Notes: generated by a model not told the origin, from the letters alone. A stretch of DNA of 64,000 bases from Chryseobacterium glaciei (GCF_001648155.1 NZ_CP015199.1:186001-250000); one strand, 5' to 3'. Counted from the stretch's first letter, positions 33,145 through 43,401 are shown. A program made the numbers and translations.

Positions 33145-33160
33145 ATTTATCTAAGTAATT

Positions 33161-34384
33161 TTACTTCTTAATTTTATTTTTTTGAAAAGCGTAATAAGTT
33201 GCAACTACACTCGCCGTCATCAATAGAAACGCTAAGAAGAATGGTGCTCCTGAGAATTTAAAAGGTGCTTCATCATGCGTGAAATAGTAAAATAGATTCG
33301 TCATCATCGGAGGACCGACAATAGATGTCGCACTCATTAAACTCGTTAATGCTCCCTGAAGTTCGCCCTGCTCGTTTGCCGGAACACTTTTCGTGATTAC
33401 GGACTGAAGAGCCGGGCCGCAAATTCCACCTAAACAATAAGGTATTAAGAATGCAAACATCATCCAGCCTTCTGTAGCAAAAGCAAATAACAACATTCCG
33501 AGTGCGTATAATGCTAATCCGTAATAAATACTTTTATGTTCACCTAATCTTGGGGTCGTCCATCGTATTAAAACTCCCTGAACCAATCCAACCAATAATC
33601 CGACTACACCGAGGGAAATTCCGACCATTCTTTCTGTCCAACTGAATTTGTACATGGTAAAGAAACTCCAGTTGCTCTGTACAGCGTGTCCTGCAATATA
33701 AATTAAAATCAAGGCAACAATTAATCCTGAAATTTCAGGGTGTTTTCCTAAAAACTTAAATGAACCGACAGGATTTGCACGTTTCCAATTAAATTCTCTA
33801 CGTTTATCTTTATCTAAACTTTCCGGGAGAATGAAGTATCCGTAAAGGAAATTAAGCAGACATAAACCTGCCGCAGCGTAGAACGGAACCCTCGCTCCAT
33901 AATGTCCTAAAACACCACCCAAAACAGGTCCGATAATGAAACCTAAGCCAAAAGCGGCACCAATTAAACCAAAATTTTTCGCTCGGTCTTCATCCGTAGA
34001 AATATCCGCAATGTAAGCACTGGCCGTTGTGACGCTCGCTCCGGTGATTCCCGCAATGATCCGTCCTAAAAAGAGCCACCAAATTGTGGGAGCTAACGCA
34101 AGGAAAATATAATCAATCGCAAAACCGAAAAGGGAGATCAAAATAATAGGTCTTCGTCCATATTTATCACTTAAATTTCCAACAACGGGTGAAAATATAA
34201 ATTGAGTAAAAGCATACGCAAAACCTAGCCAGCCACCATATTTAGCGGCTTCACTTATATCTGCATGAATAAGTTCCTCAATCAATTTGGGAACAACAGG
34301 AATGATAATTCCCCATCCTGTAATGTCAATTAACAGCGTAATAAATATAAAGCCTATGGCCGCTTTTTTCCTTGAATTTTCCAT
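33161..34384 (-). CDS. TetA-like MFS exporter
   Basis: The 407-residue, 12-helix protein has the MFS motif [14 protein letters not shown] and the motif [21 protein letters not shown] characteristic of the TCR/TetA branch. Such proteins exchange drugs or metabolites for protons. The gene is chromosomal, with base use like its neighbours and no TetR-type regulator next to it, so a specific tetracycline-resistance call is not justified. It converges on the lipoprotein gene with a shared terminator. Confidence 0.85.
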   Translation of the reverse strand: MENSRKKAAIGFIFITLLIDITGWGIIIPVVPKLIEELIHADISEAAKYGGWLGFAYAFTQFIFSPVVGNLSDKYGRRPIILISLFGFAIDYIFLALAPTIWWLFLGRIIAGITGASVTTASAYIADISTDEDRAKNFGLIGAAFGLGFIIGPVLGGVLGHYGARVPFYAAAGLCLLNFLYGYFILPESLDKDKRREFNWKRANPVGSFKFLGKHPEISGLIVALILIYIAGHAVQSNWSFFTMYKFSWTERMVGISLGVVGLLVGLVQGVLIRWTTPRLGEHKSIYYGLALYALGMLLFAFATEGWMMFAFLIPYCLGGICGPALQSVITKSVPANEQGELQGALTSLMSATSIVGPPMMTNLFYYFTHDEAPFKFSGAPFFLAFLLMTASVVATYYAFQKNKIKK

Positions 34385-34535
34385 AATCCTGCAAAAATAA
34401 TCAAATTGGGAAAAATAATGGTTCTAAATTATATTAATTAGTTGTTAGATATTTGTTGATGGTTTATTGAGTATTGTTGTCGCCTTTAAACTATCAACTA
34501 AGAACAATCAACATTTTATTTGCACATGTTAAAGC

Positions 34536-34568
34536 AAACCTAACAGGTTTTGAAAACCTGTTAGGTTT
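34536..34568. repeat. 16-1-16 palindromic repeat (family A, copy 3)
   Basis: The same 16-nt arms as at 29333 (AAACCTAACAGGTTTT and reverse complement) flank one G. The two copies differ only in the central base. Confidence 0.85.
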
Positions 34569-34661
34569 AGATTCATAATATGGAAAGATTCGAGCCCAGA
34601 CCCCTATGAAATGACAAACTAAGGGTTGATTTTGCGATAATAAATGAAATTCGGACAAATA

Positions 34662-34757
34662 CCCTAGCCCAGATTGAAACGACATCCTTTTTTGTTGCGG
34701 GCGAAGCAAAGCGAGCCCGTAACAAAAAAGATACAGTGGAAAGCTGGAAATAGCTTC
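34662..34757. repeat. Structured intergenic element (family B, copy 2)
   Basis: A 16-bp stem (34687-34702 with 34715-34730, one G-U pair) carries a 12-nt loop. Before it come the blocks AGCCC, TTGA and ATCC, after it AAAAGAT, GGAAAGC and TAGCTTC. The order of blocks matches copy 1 at 10007-10086, while the stem sequence is different. Confidence 0.65.
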
Positions 34758-34861
34758 AAATAAAAGATTGAAAACTTGATAGATAATTGTTGATAAAGTT
34801 TCTAATAATTGATAAAACCTTAGCGCCTAATACCAACAACAAATTCACCTTTAATACACAA

Positions 34862-34890
34862 AAAAAGCCTTTCAAATTGAAAGGCTTTTT
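34862..34890. terminator. Terminator after secDF
   Basis: AGCCTTTCA (34866-34874) and TGAAAGGCT (34878-34886) form a 9-bp stem flanked by A and T runs, so it works for the minus-strand secDF transcript and in principle in the other direction. Confidence 0.85.
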
Positions 34891-34910
34891 CTTATTTATT
34901 GTAGTAATAC

Positions 34911-37823
34911 TTATTTTGAAGCAAGTACTTCTTTAGTCGTAGTTGTTTTTCCGTGTACTTCATCTTCTTTTCCAGATTTAAGGAAGTCATACGCAATTGC
35001 CGAAGCAATGAATATGGATGAATACGTACCGAATCCAATACCAATCAACATTGCAAACATAAATCCTCTTAGGTTATCTCCACCGAAGATGAAGATTGCT
35101 AAAATTACAAGGATTGTTGTAAATGAAGTGTTGAACGTTCTACCTAATGTACTAGAAATAGAGTCATCGAATAATCCAGCTAATGTTAAAGCTTTCTTCT
35201 CTCTTAAATACTCTCTAATTCTATCGAAGATAATAACGGTATCGTTAATTGAATAACCCAATACGGTAAGAATCGCCGCAACGAAATCCTGATTGATCTC
35301 CATGTTGAAAGGCATATACTTGTGAAGCAATGAATAAGCTCCCAAGATAATAACCGCATCATGGAACAATGCTGCAACAGCACCTAATGAGAATTGCCAT
35401 TTTCTAAATCTTAATAAGATGTATAAGAAAATACCTCCCAAAGCAGCTACTACTGCAAGAATACCATGAGTTTTGATATCATCTGCAACTGTAGGTCCTA
35501 CTTTTTCAGAAGAAATAATTCCTGCATGTTCTTTATCCGCAGATTTGAAATCATGTAATGTTACATTAGCCGGTAAGCTTGATTTTAAACCTTCGTATAA
35601 TTTCTGTTCTACAGTCTGGTCAGCTTTTAAAGATTCGTCTTCGATAAGGTAATCAGTAGAGATCTTTAACTGCATGTCGTTTCCAAAAGTTTTAGCTTCA
35701 ACAGAAGAGTTTTTACCGTCTTCAGTTTTGAAAACTTTTACTAAGTTCTGTTCAACATCCTCAGCATTTACTGCTTTATCGAATCTTACAACGTAGTTTC
35801 TACCACCTGTAAAGTCGATTCCGTATTTAAATCCGTGGATTGCGATTGAAGCAATACAAACAACTGTTAATACAGCAGAAATGATATATGCATATTTTCT
35901 TTTCCCGATGAAATCGATCCAAGTATTTCTGAATAGGTTTTTCGTTGGAGCTGTCCAAACAGAAAGTTGTTTTCCTTTATTCAATCTTGAGAAGATCATT
36001 ACTCTTGAAAGTAATACTGAAGTAAAGAATGTCATTAAGATACCAATTCCTAACGTTAAAGCAAATCCTTTAATAGGACCTGTTCCGAATAAGAATAGTA
36101 CACCTGCCGTTAATAACGTCGTTAAGTGACCATCAACAATTGCACTTAATGCATGTTTGAAACCATCTTTATAAGCTTCTAAAATGCTTTTCCCTGCAAA
36201 TAATTCTTCCTTCGTTCTTTCGTAGATAATAACGTTCGTATCCACGGCCATGGCCATTGTAAGAACGATACCCGCGATACCAGGAAGTGTTAATGTAAAG
36301 TCTCCGGAATCCATGATTCCGAAAATATAGAATAAGTTAATAATCATTGCAATTACAGCGTACACACCTGCACCACCGTAATAGAAAATGATATAAACGA
36401 TAATAATCAAGAATGCAATAGCAAATGAAATAACCCCGGCATCAATAGACTCTTGTCCTAATGAAGGTCCTACAACAGTAGCCTGAACCACTTTTGCACC
36501 TGCAGGTAATTTACCAGCTCCCAGAACGTCAACCAATTCTTTAGCTTCTTCCTGAGAGAAGTTACCAGAGATCTGAGTTCTACCGTTAGGAATTGCGCCT
36601 ACAACGTTTGGCGCAGTATAAACTCTACCATCCAATGTTACAGCAACCGGTTTACCAACGTTTTTCTCAGTTAATGTTTTCCATTCTTTAGCACCTTTAG
36701 AATCCATTTGCATGTCTACTACTACTCTGCTTAACTCATCATAGCTAATACTTGCAGTTTCAACAGCACCGTCTACAGGAGCTTTTTGGTTGATGTTACC
36801 TCTGATTGCATACAATACTAAACTTTCAGTATCTGTAGCTTCAGGTTTGTAACCCCAAAGGAACTGTGTATATTTAATATTTGAAGGACGTAAAGACTGT
36901 CCTACTTTGCTGTTCAAGATTTTGTTTACAGTAGCTGTATCAGATAATTTTACACTTCCAACAGCACTTTGGCTCATAGATTTCCCACCCTGCATGATAT
37001 TCATGAAGTTGACATTCTTGGCAACTCCCATAGAATCACCTTTTACAGCGATCATTGTAGCTAATGTTTGGAAATAAGGATAAACTTCAGGAGCTTGTTG
37101 TACTTCCCAGAACTGAAGTTTTGCAGAAGTCTGAAGCATTTTCTTCACCTTATCGATATCCTTCATACCAGGCATTTCAACAGAAATTCTTGCCGTACCA
37201 GGTACTCTCTGAACGTTTGGCTGCACTGCACCCATTTTATCGATTCTGGTTCTGATCACCTCAAAAGCTGTACCTACAGAAAGATCAATTCTTCTCTTAA
37301 TGATGCTTTTTACCTGCTCATCAGAAGTATTGTATTTAATCTCAGATAAATTTGTATTTCCGAAAATTTCCGGATCTGCAAGTTTAAGATTTGTTCCTTT
37401 TGCTGTGTTTACAGCATCAAACTGATCAAAGAAATTGTCGATGTAAGATTTTGTGGAACTCTTCTGAGCTTCATCAGTCTTGTTTAAAGCCTCGATAAGA
37501 ACAGGGTTTGTAGAATAATTTGTAAGATCGTTCACCAAATCTCTTTGGTTGATCTCCAAAAGAACGTTAATCCCTCCTTTCAAGTCAAGACCAAGTTTCA
37601 TTTCCTTGTCTTTGGCTTTAGTGTAATAAAGTTTTGTGAATCCCAGGTTCAGTGTATCTTTAGAAAGCCTTGTAATCTCTTTCTGATACTTTTCCGGATT
37701 GTCTCCTGCAACAGCAGTTGCCTGCTTTTCAATTTTGCTGGCGTACCAAGTTGGTAATAGCTCATTTAAGCAAATTAACCCTAGTACAATAGCAACAATT
37801 GTAATAAGTCCTTTTCCTTGCAT
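34911..37823 (-). CDS. secDF: Fused protein-export membrane protein SecD-SecF
   Basis: The 970-residue protein is a natural SecD-SecF fusion, as usual in Bacteroidetes. The SecD part has LGLDLKGGINVLLEI (about 78-92) and the membrane segment AMAVDTNVIIYERTKEE. The SecF part (from about 640) has IDFTGGRNYVVRFD and GYSINDTVIIFDRIREYLR. A large periplasmic P1 domain lies between the first and second helices. It uses the proton gradient to finish Sec-dependent export. It is a single-gene unit with its own terminator. Confidence 0.96.
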   Translation of the reverse strand: MQGKGLITIVAIVLGLICLNELLPTWYASKIEKQATAVAGDNPEKYQKEITRLSKDTLNLGFTKLYYTKAKDKEMKLGLDLKGGINVLLEINQRDLVNDLTNYSTNPVLIEALNKTDEAQKSSTKSYIDNFFDQFDAVNTAKGTNLKLADPEIFGNTNLSEIKYNTSDEQVKSIIKRRIDLSVGTAFEVIRTRIDKMGAVQPNVQRVPGTARISVEMPGMKDIDKVKKMLQTSAKLQFWEVQQAPEVYPYFQTLATMIAVKGDSMGVAKNVNFMNIMQGGKSMSQSAVGSVKLSDTATVNKILNSKVGQSLRPSNIKYTQFLWGYKPEATDTESLVLYAIRGNINQKAPVDGAVETASISYDELSRVVVDMQMDSKGAKEWKTLTEKNVGKPVAVTLDGRVYTAPNVVGAIPNGRTQISGNFSQEEAKELVDVLGAGKLPAGAKVVQATVVGPSLGQESIDAGVISFAIAFLIIIVYIIFYYGGAGVYAVIAMIINLFYIFGIMDSGDFTLTLPGIAGIVLTMAMAVDTNVIIYERTKEELFAGKSILEAYKDGFKHALSAIVDGHLTTLLTAGVLFLFGTGPIKGFALTLGIGILMTFFTSVLLSRVMIFSRLNKGKQLSVWTAPTKNLFRNTWIDFIGKRKYAYIISAVLTVVCIASIAIHGFKYGIDFTGGRNYVVRFDKAVNAEDVEQNLVKVFKTEDGKNSSVEAKTFGNDMQLKISTDYLIEDESLKADQTVEQKLYEGLKSSLPANVTLHDFKSADKEHAGIISSEKVGPTVADDIKTHGILAVVAALGGIFLYILLRFRKWQFSLGAVAALFHDAVIILGAYSLLHKYMPFNMEINQDFVAAILTVLGYSINDTVIIFDRIREYLREKKALTLAGLFDDSISSTLGRTFNTSFTTILVILAIFIFGGDNLRGFMFAMLIGIGFGTYSSIFIASAIAYDFLKSGKEDEVHGKTTTTKEVLASK

Positions 37824-38040
37824 TTTGTTATAACTACGTTAAATTAAGTCGGCAAATATAATGATTTTCTTGATATTTTATGAATTTTTAAGAACAGAAA
37901 TCGTTTATTTTCAGATATATCGGCTATTTCACTTCTATTTAAGATTTATCAATTTTTATGTTATATTATGATGATATTTTAAATTTTATTGGTACGAAAT
38001 TTTCATTCACTTAATTCAACACACTAAATATCAAAATATT

Positions 38041-39411
38041 ATGAAAAAACTACTTTTTACGGCAAGTATTTTTTCTTCCTTAATCCTTAATTCTCAAACA
38101 ATTATTTTGGAAGAATTTGCCACCGGACTTACGGCTCCGGTTGAGATTACAAACGCTAACGACAGTAGGCTTTTTGTCGTGCAACAGAACGGAATGATTA
38201 AAATTATTCAACCAAACGGGACAATTAATGCCACGAATTTTTTAAATATCAGTTCTAAAATTCTTTATGGCGGAGAAAGAGGACTTTTAGGTTTAGCATT
38301 CCACCCACAATACTCGACGAACGGGTATTTTTTTGTCTATTACAACAACACAGCTGGGAACATTATCGTTGCGAGATATACCGTAACTTCTGATGCAAAT
38401 GTTGCAGATCCTAATTCTGAAAAGATTTTATTGAATATTCCAAAACCATTCGATAATCACAATGGCGGAAGTATTCATTTTGCACCTGACGGAAATTTAT
38501 GGATCGTCACGGGAGACGGCGGAAGTGGCGGAGATCCTAACAACAACGCTCAAAACAAAAATTCTTTACTCGGAAAAATGTTGAGAATTGATGTTAATGC
38601 AACAGGAGCTTACAATATTCCGACCGGAAATCCTTTTATTGGCTTAGCGGTTGATGGTTTAGACGAAATCTGGGCTTACGGACTTAGAAATGCCTGGAAA
38701 TGGTCTTTTGATCTTACAACAGGAAACGCAGTGATCGCAGATGTTGGACAGGGACAGATTGAAGAAATCAACAGAATCCCGCTCACACAGGCCGGAGTCA
38801 ATTACGGATGGCGATGTTACGAAGGAAATACAGCTTATAACACAGCAGGTTGTGCCAGTTCTTCAACAATGACTTTTCCGGTTGCCGTTTATGATCATTC
38901 CGGAGGAAGATGTTCTATAACCGGAGGTTACGTTTATAGAGGAACTACCTATCCTACTCTTCAAGGGAAATATATTTTCAGTGATTATTGTACTCCACAG
39001 ATCGGGATTTTAGATTCTGGAAATTCAATTACATGGACGACCTCATTTGCTGGTAATAATTTCTCAACTTTTGGAGAAGACAGTCAAAAAGAATTGTATG
39101 TTGCAGCGGTAAATAATGGAAAAATCTTTAAAATTAAAACAGATGCTTCTTTATCTACGAATGAAAATAATAATTTGAAGCAAATCAAAGTCTATCCGAA
39201 TCCTGCTTCTAAAAAAGTTTTTATTGATGGTTTGAAAGATAAAAATATTTCCGCTGAAATTATAAGTTCAGAAGGAAGAAAAGTTCTTGAAAATGCAAAA
39301 ATCAACAGCGATAACAGCATTGATATCACAGGAATTCCTGCAGGAGTTTATTATATTAATTTAAAATCCGGGGAGTTAAAATCTTACAGTCAGAAATTGA
39401 TTATTAAATAA
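38041..39411 (+). CDS. Secreted glucose/sorbosone dehydrogenase-like protein with T9SS C-terminal domain
   Basis: The 456-residue protein has a signal peptide (to about residue 18) and a beta-propeller of the PQQ-dependent sugar dehydrogenase type (GLLGLAFHPQY, NHNGGSIHFAPDGNLW, ADVGQGQIEEIN, NYGWRCYEG). It ends with a 75-residue type A sorting domain (KVYPNPASKKVFIDG ... GVYYINLKSG ... QKLIIK). The sorting domain sends it through the type IX system to the surface or medium. Substrate and cofactor use are not evident. Confidence 0.88.
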   Translation: MKKLLFTASIFSSLILNSQTIILEEFATGLTAPVEITNANDSRLFVVQQNGMIKIIQPNGTINATNFLNISSKILYGGERGLLGLAFHPQYSTNGYFFVYYNNTAGNIIVARYTVTSDANVADPNSEKILLNIPKPFDNHNGGSIHFAPDGNLWIVTGDGGSGGDPNNNAQNKNSLLGKMLRIDVNATGAYNIPTGNPFIGLAVDGLDEIWAYGLRNAWKWSFDLTTGNAVIADVGQGQIEEINRIPLTQAGVNYGWRCYEGNTAYNTAGCASSSTMTFPVAVYDHSGGRCSITGGYVYRGTTYPTLQGKYIFSDYCTPQIGILDSGNSITWTTSFAGNNFSTFGEDSQKELYVAAVNNGKIFKIKTDASLSTNENNNLKQIKVYPNPASKKVFIDGLKDKNISAEIISSEGRKVLENAKINSDNSIDITGIPAGVYYINLKSGELKSYSQKLIIK

Positions 39412-39419
39412 AAAAAATT

Positions 39420-39451
39420 AAAAGCCTCAGAATATTCTTTTTGGGGCTTTT
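39420..39451 (+). terminator. Terminator overlapping the end of the convergent gene
   Basis: AAAAGCC (39420-39426) pairs with GGCTTTT (39445-39451), with an inner AGAATATTCT palindrome. The 3' part lies inside the last codons of the minus-strand reading frame at 39427-39645. Confidence 0.55.
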
Positions 39452-39645
39452 ATATAATACCCAAATCCAACAATAATTGGAATTACCATCAATATTCTTT
39501 CCATTAAAGAAAATCTTGCTACCTCATAATCAAATAAATCGGGTTGAGTTATTGCCAGAAAAACCATTACACCAGCCGAAATTATCATTAAGAAAACAGG
39601 AAACTGCTCAGACCGATTTGTATTATTTTTAAATTTCAAATTCAA
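39427..39645 (-). pseudogene. C-terminal fragment of a membrane protein split by a frameshift
   Basis: This 72-codon frame starts only with a TTG, overlaps the upstream gene by 4 bp and encodes two membrane helices followed by GYYIKAPKRIF. The same frame is open upstream of the TTG through the overlap. Adding one T to the T5 run at 39652-39656 (minus strand) would join it in frame to the 327-codon membrane protein. It is best read as the missing C-terminus of that protein, though a separate small gene cannot be excluded. Confidence 0.6.
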
Positions 39646-40625
39646 TATCCCAAAAACATAGTCATATAAGGGAAAGCCCAGATTCTATAGGTATCCCAAG
39701 CGACGAAATGAAGTAATAATGGAGAGAAAACTGCCATCATGAATAGAAAAAATAAAGGCAAACCTATTCTTTGGTATTCTTTATAAACAATAAACAGCAA
39801 AAACAGAATCGGAAGACTAAAAGCGAAAGATTTATGATAAATCATTTTTATGACAAAACTTTTACTCTCTGTTGCTAAATAATGTGTAAATTTTTCAGTG
39901 TATGAAGTTGCTACTAAATCTGCAATATCTTTTTTAATAAATCCTGAACCATTAAAATAATTAAACAGACTTAAGTAATGATCCTTCCCATAAATTTCCT
40001 GATAATATGATAAGAAAAACATCAAAACAGCAGGAAACACCAGAAATAAAATGCTTTTCTTTAATAATTTTAAATTAAAAACTTCTTTGAAAGAAAATTT
40101 TTCATTTGACATTTCTGCGACAATTAAAGCAAAAAGAGAAATAGGGATTGTTAGGAAAAAAGATATTTCATGAATCAGTAAACTTATGCAAACCAATATT
40201 GATGAAAGAAAGATCAGATTTTTTCTTATCAAATAAATAATCAATATCGTCAATAAAAAAACAATATGATCAAGATAGCCAATGATATGGGCACTTAAAA
40301 CCACATATTGCGACAAAAAGAAAATTAAATAAAATATTACCCGATAGATATTTTGCGAAATATTATTCGCCTGTTTTAAGGCAATAAAATATATACATCC
40401 ATAAAGAATCAACAATATTACCGCTGAAATCAACAGAATATTAAATTCATTTTTCTGAAAAAAGAAACCAAGTATTTGCCCTGCAAGACCTCTTTTGATA
40501 AATCCGAACCGATAATCGATCAACCAATGCGCTTCTGACCACTCATTCGGAAACCTTATCGTTTTTAGAACACTGAAAATCAGTGCATAGAAATAAAGTA
40601 AAGCAAGCAGAACCTTCCCTTTCAT
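39642..40625 (-). CDS. Polytopic membrane protein, probably frameshifted near its C-terminus
   Basis: The 327-residue product has about nine membrane helices and a loop near the start, WLIDYRFGFIKRGLAGQIL. I associate this pattern with uncharacterised polysaccharide-type membrane proteins, without a firm family. It ends abruptly after AFPYMTMFLGY, and a compatible continuation is present in another frame. The intact protein would be about 399 residues. It lies 3 bp downstream of hemN on the same strand. Function unknown. Confidence 0.65.
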   Translation of the reverse strand: MKGKVLLALLYFYALIFSVLKTIRFPNEWSEAHWLIDYRFGFIKRGLAGQILGFFFQKNEFNILLISAVILLILYGCIYFIALKQANNISQNIYRVIFYLIFFLSQYVVLSAHIIGYLDHIVFLLTILIIYLIRKNLIFLSSILVCISLLIHEISFFLTIPISLFALIVAEMSNEKFSFKEVFNLKLLKKSILFLVFPAVLMFFLSYYQEIYGKDHYLSLFNYFNGSGFIKKDIADLVATSYTEKFTHYLATESKSFVIKMIYHKSFAFSLPILFLLFIVYKEYQRIGLPLFFLFMMAVFSPLLLHFVAWDTYRIWAFPYMTMFLGY

Positions 40626-40628
40626 GGA

Positions 40629-41987
40629 CTAGATCGTCATTGAGAAAATTCTAGTCTCAGGTTTATTTCTCATCATTCTAAGGTCAAAAACCATCGCAAC
40701 GTTTCTTGTAAATGCTCGTCCTTTTTCGGTAATTTTTATCTGATTATCATGAATTTCAACCAACTCATCTTTTTCCATTTCTTTAAGCATTTCAAAAGCA
40801 TTTTCCAGCTCAGGGAAAGAGTTTTGAGCATCGAAAGTTGTTTCAAGCTGACACATTAAATTCAAAATATGCCTTCTTACAATCAAATCTTCTTCATTTA
40901 AGATATGCCCTTTTACCACCGGAATTTCGCCTTCTTCAACCGTCTTCTGATACTCTTCCACAGTTTTTACATTCTGAGCAAAAGCATACCAAGAATCAGA
41001 AATAGAAGACATTCCAAGACCAACCATCAATTGAGTATTGCTCGAAGTATATCCCATGAAGTTTCTGTGAAGCTTTTTCTGAATCAATGATTGGTACAGA
41101 TCATCATGTTCAAGAGAAAAATGATCCATTCCCACTTCAATATATCCTAGATCTTCCAATAATTTCTTACCATCTTCATATAAACGGCGTTTTTCTTCTC
41201 CGCTTGGGAGATCATTTTCGTCGAAACCTCTTTGTCCAACACCTTTCACCCATGGAACGTGTGCGTAAGAATAAAAAGCAAGTCTGTCAGGCTTTAATTC
41301 CATTGTTTTACGAATTGTATGTTCCATTGCTTCCCAACTCTGATGTGGAAGTCCGAAAACCAGATCGTGACTGATCCCTCTGTAGCCAATCTCTTTAGCC
41401 CATTCTGTCACATTTTTCACATTTTCAAAAGGCTGAATTCTGTTGATCGCTTTCTGAACTTTAGGATCATAATCCTGAACTCCAAAACTCACTCTTCTGA
41501 AACCTAAATCATATAAAGTCTGAAGATGATCTTTCGTTGTATTATTTGGGTGACCTTCGAAAGAAAACTCAGGATGTTCTGCAATTTCCACGCTTTCAAA
41601 GATACCTTCCAATAAAGTTTTTAAATTTTTAGGAGAGAAAAATGTCGGTGTTCCTCCGCCTAAATGAAGTTCTTTTAATTTTGGTTTTTCATTAAAAAGT
41701 TCCAGATAAAGCTTCCATTCTTTTAAAACACTTTCTAAATAAGGTGTTTCTACACTATGCTGTTTTGTAATACGCTTGTGGCACGCGCAAAATGTACACA
41801 AAGCCTCACAAAAAGGCAAATGGATGTAAATAGAAATTCCTTCCGCTGCATTACTTTCCTTAAATGACCTTATTACACTTTCCTTCCATTTTTCAGGTGA
41901 AAAAGTACTCTCATCCCAATAAGGAACAGTAGGATAAGACGTGTAACGAGGTCCCGGAATATTATATTTATCTATTAAAGAATTCAT
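40629..41987 (-). CDS. hemN: Oxygen-independent coproporphyrinogen III oxidase
   Basis: The protein (452 residues from the ATG at 41987; an upstream extension to a TTG at 42038 is unlikely) begins IDKYNIPGPRYTSYPT, typical of true HemN. It has the radical-SAM cluster motif CEALCTFCAC (Cx3Cx2CxC) and the HemN C-terminal domain with NLMCQLETTF. It converts coproporphyrinogen III to protoporphyrinogen IX without oxygen. A TAATTTTG box at 42036-42043 is a plausible -7 element, giving a leader of about 40 nt. Confidence 0.93.
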   Translation of the reverse strand: MNSLIDKYNIPGPRYTSYPTVPYWDESTFSPEKWKESVIRSFKESNAAEGISIYIHLPFCEALCTFCACHKRITKQHSVETPYLESVLKEWKLYLELFNEKPKLKELHLGGGTPTFFSPKNLKTLLEGIFESVEIAEHPEFSFEGHPNNTTKDHLQTLYDLGFRRVSFGVQDYDPKVQKAINRIQPFENVKNVTEWAKEIGYRGISHDLVFGLPHQSWEAMEHTIRKTMELKPDRLAFYSYAHVPWVKGVGQRGFDENDLPSGEEKRRLYEDGKKLLEDLGYIEVGMDHFSLEHDDLYQSLIQKKLHRNFMGYTSSNTQLMVGLGMSSISDSWYAFAQNVKTVEEYQKTVEEGEIPVVKGHILNEEDLIVRRHILNLMCQLETTFDAQNSFPELENAFEMLKEMEKDELVEIHDNQIKITEKGRAFTRNVAMVFDLRMMRNKPETRIFSMTI

Positions 41988-42385
41988 TGAAAATGTAAAT
42001 TTTAAAAATAGAACTCCAAAAGGAATTTCATTATGCAAAATTAAATATAACTTATGAATTTTAAATCATGAATTATATTAGGGTTTCTTTTCGAAATTTA
42101 TAATGAGTCTAAATACTGCATCCGCAAAATTATTCACTAAATTATCATAACCAACACAATAACAATACAATAAATCATTTCCTTAATTATATTTCATTTT
42201 TAATTAGACGATTGTTGCATTTTTACCATACATTATAAATTTTCTTGAGTTGATTCGATCAAATCCTCTGTCAGCCGTTATTTATTAACTTTAACTCTTC
42301 TTAAATTTGAAGTTTTTCCGATAACGAAAATTAGATTATTGATTAATAATGTTACTCTAATTTGGTTCATCAATATTTTATAGGC
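41988..42385. other. Gene-free stretch upstream of hemN
   Basis: About 400 bp between hemN and the BNR-repeat gene. Apart from the probable hemN -7 box at 42036-42043 I see no conserved hairpin, repeat or reading frame that I would support. Confidence 0.5.
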
Positions 42386-43396
42386 TTAAAATTTTAGTTT
42401 CATCAAAGATATTTTATCCTTTCCTGCCAAAACAACCCTATTTCCATCCACCCATTTGCAGACAAAAAATCCTTTTTCATCTGAAATTTTCTTCCAAGTT
42501 TTTCCAAAATCTGAAGAATAGCTGATGTGTTGATCTCCAACGGAAATAATTTCTTTTCCTTTTGAATTTGGTTTAATTTTCACACAAGTTGTATATCCAG
42601 TATTTTTTCCGGAAGCCTGAATTTGCCATGTTTCTCCACCATCGTTCGTCGTTGCAATATTATTGATATTTGCATCTTGTTTTGTATAATCTCCCCCAAC
42701 AACAACTCCGAATTTATCGTTAACGAAATCTATCGAATACATTCCCTGAGAAGATTCTCCCTGAATAAATGGAGTATCAAATACTTCAAATTTTTCATTT
42801 TTAAATGTTAACCTTAAAATTCGTGATGCTTTTCCGCCTGTTGCAATCCAGAGATAATTTTTAGTTGAAGCTATGTTGGTATTACTCGCTGCAAATGCGG
42901 CTTCACCCGGATTTAATTTTATTTCATTCTCAAAAAAACTCCATTTTCCATTTTTGTACATTGTCAACTTCAATCTATTATCATCAGTATCACTGAAAGC
43001 AAAAGCTAGTTTTTCATTCACAAAATGAAAGGCATCATAAAACGCAGCTTTGCTTCTATCCGTAAAAACAAGCTGATGGTTTAAATTTTTCTTATCAATC
43101 TTAAAAAAATAAGCCGGACTTTCGATATTTACAACATAAAGAGAATCTTTGTCCTGAGCTAACGTTCTGAATTGAAGTTTTTCCTCAGACAATTTGATCT
43201 GCTTCTGATTTTGAGGATTCTTTAAATCAACAAAACCAAACTTTGAATCTGTTCCGCTGTACCAGACTTTCCCATCGTAAAGTTCCAAAGCGCGGATGCT
43301 TATTTTATCACTTAAAATAGTTGTCAGACTTTCTACTTGTTGAGAAAATGTAAGTATTCCCAAAAATGAAAATAAAATTGGTAAAAGCTTTTTCAT
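42386..43396 (-). CDS. Exported BNR/YCF48-like repeat protein
   Basis: The 336-residue protein has a signal peptide (cleavage near LTFSQ) and Asp-box repeats such as TTNDGGETW and YSSDFGKTW, as in BNR-type beta-propellers (sialidase-like or photosystem assembly factor-like). Catalytic sialidase residues are not recognisable, so a binding or assembly role is more likely. It is a separate unit behind the terminator of the permease gene. Confidence 0.75.
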   Translation of the reverse strand: MKKLLPILFSFLGILTFSQQVESLTTILSDKISIRALELYDGKVWYSGTDSKFGFVDLKNPQNQKQIKLSEEKLQFRTLAQDKDSLYVVNIESPAYFFKIDKKNLNHQLVFTDRSKAAFYDAFHFVNEKLAFAFSDTDDNRLKLTMYKNGKWSFFENEIKLNPGEAAFAASNTNIASTKNYLWIATGGKASRILRLTFKNEKFEVFDTPFIQGESSQGMYSIDFVNDKFGVVVGGDYTKQDANINNIATTNDGGETWQIQASGKNTGYTTCVKIKPNSKGKEIISVGDQHISYSSDFGKTWKKISDEKGFFVCKWVDGNRVVLAGKDKISLMKLKF

Positions 43397-43401
43397 ATTA
43401 G

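Larger units (their letters stand above)
34385..34910. other. 526-bp gap holding two repeat elements and a terminator
   Basis: No real gene is seen here. The gap holds an imperfect inverted repeat around 34440-34515 (GTTGAT/ATCAAC words), the family A palindrome at 34536, the family B element at 34662 and the secDF terminator at 34862. A 71-codon open frame on the minus strand is made only of these elements. Confidence 0.6.

Noticed and set aside
33161..34384. Acquired tetracycline-resistance gene
   Set aside because: The protein belongs to the TetA-like MFS branch, but there is no tetR, no mobile element and no composition shift.
34494..34709. 71-codon minus-strand open frame
   Set aside because: It is made of repeat families A and B, has no recognisable domain and no start context.
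42002..42031. Nine-codon leader frame before hemN
   Set aside because: It sits at a plausible start site, but no terminator or alternative hairpin follows, so there is no attenuator logic.
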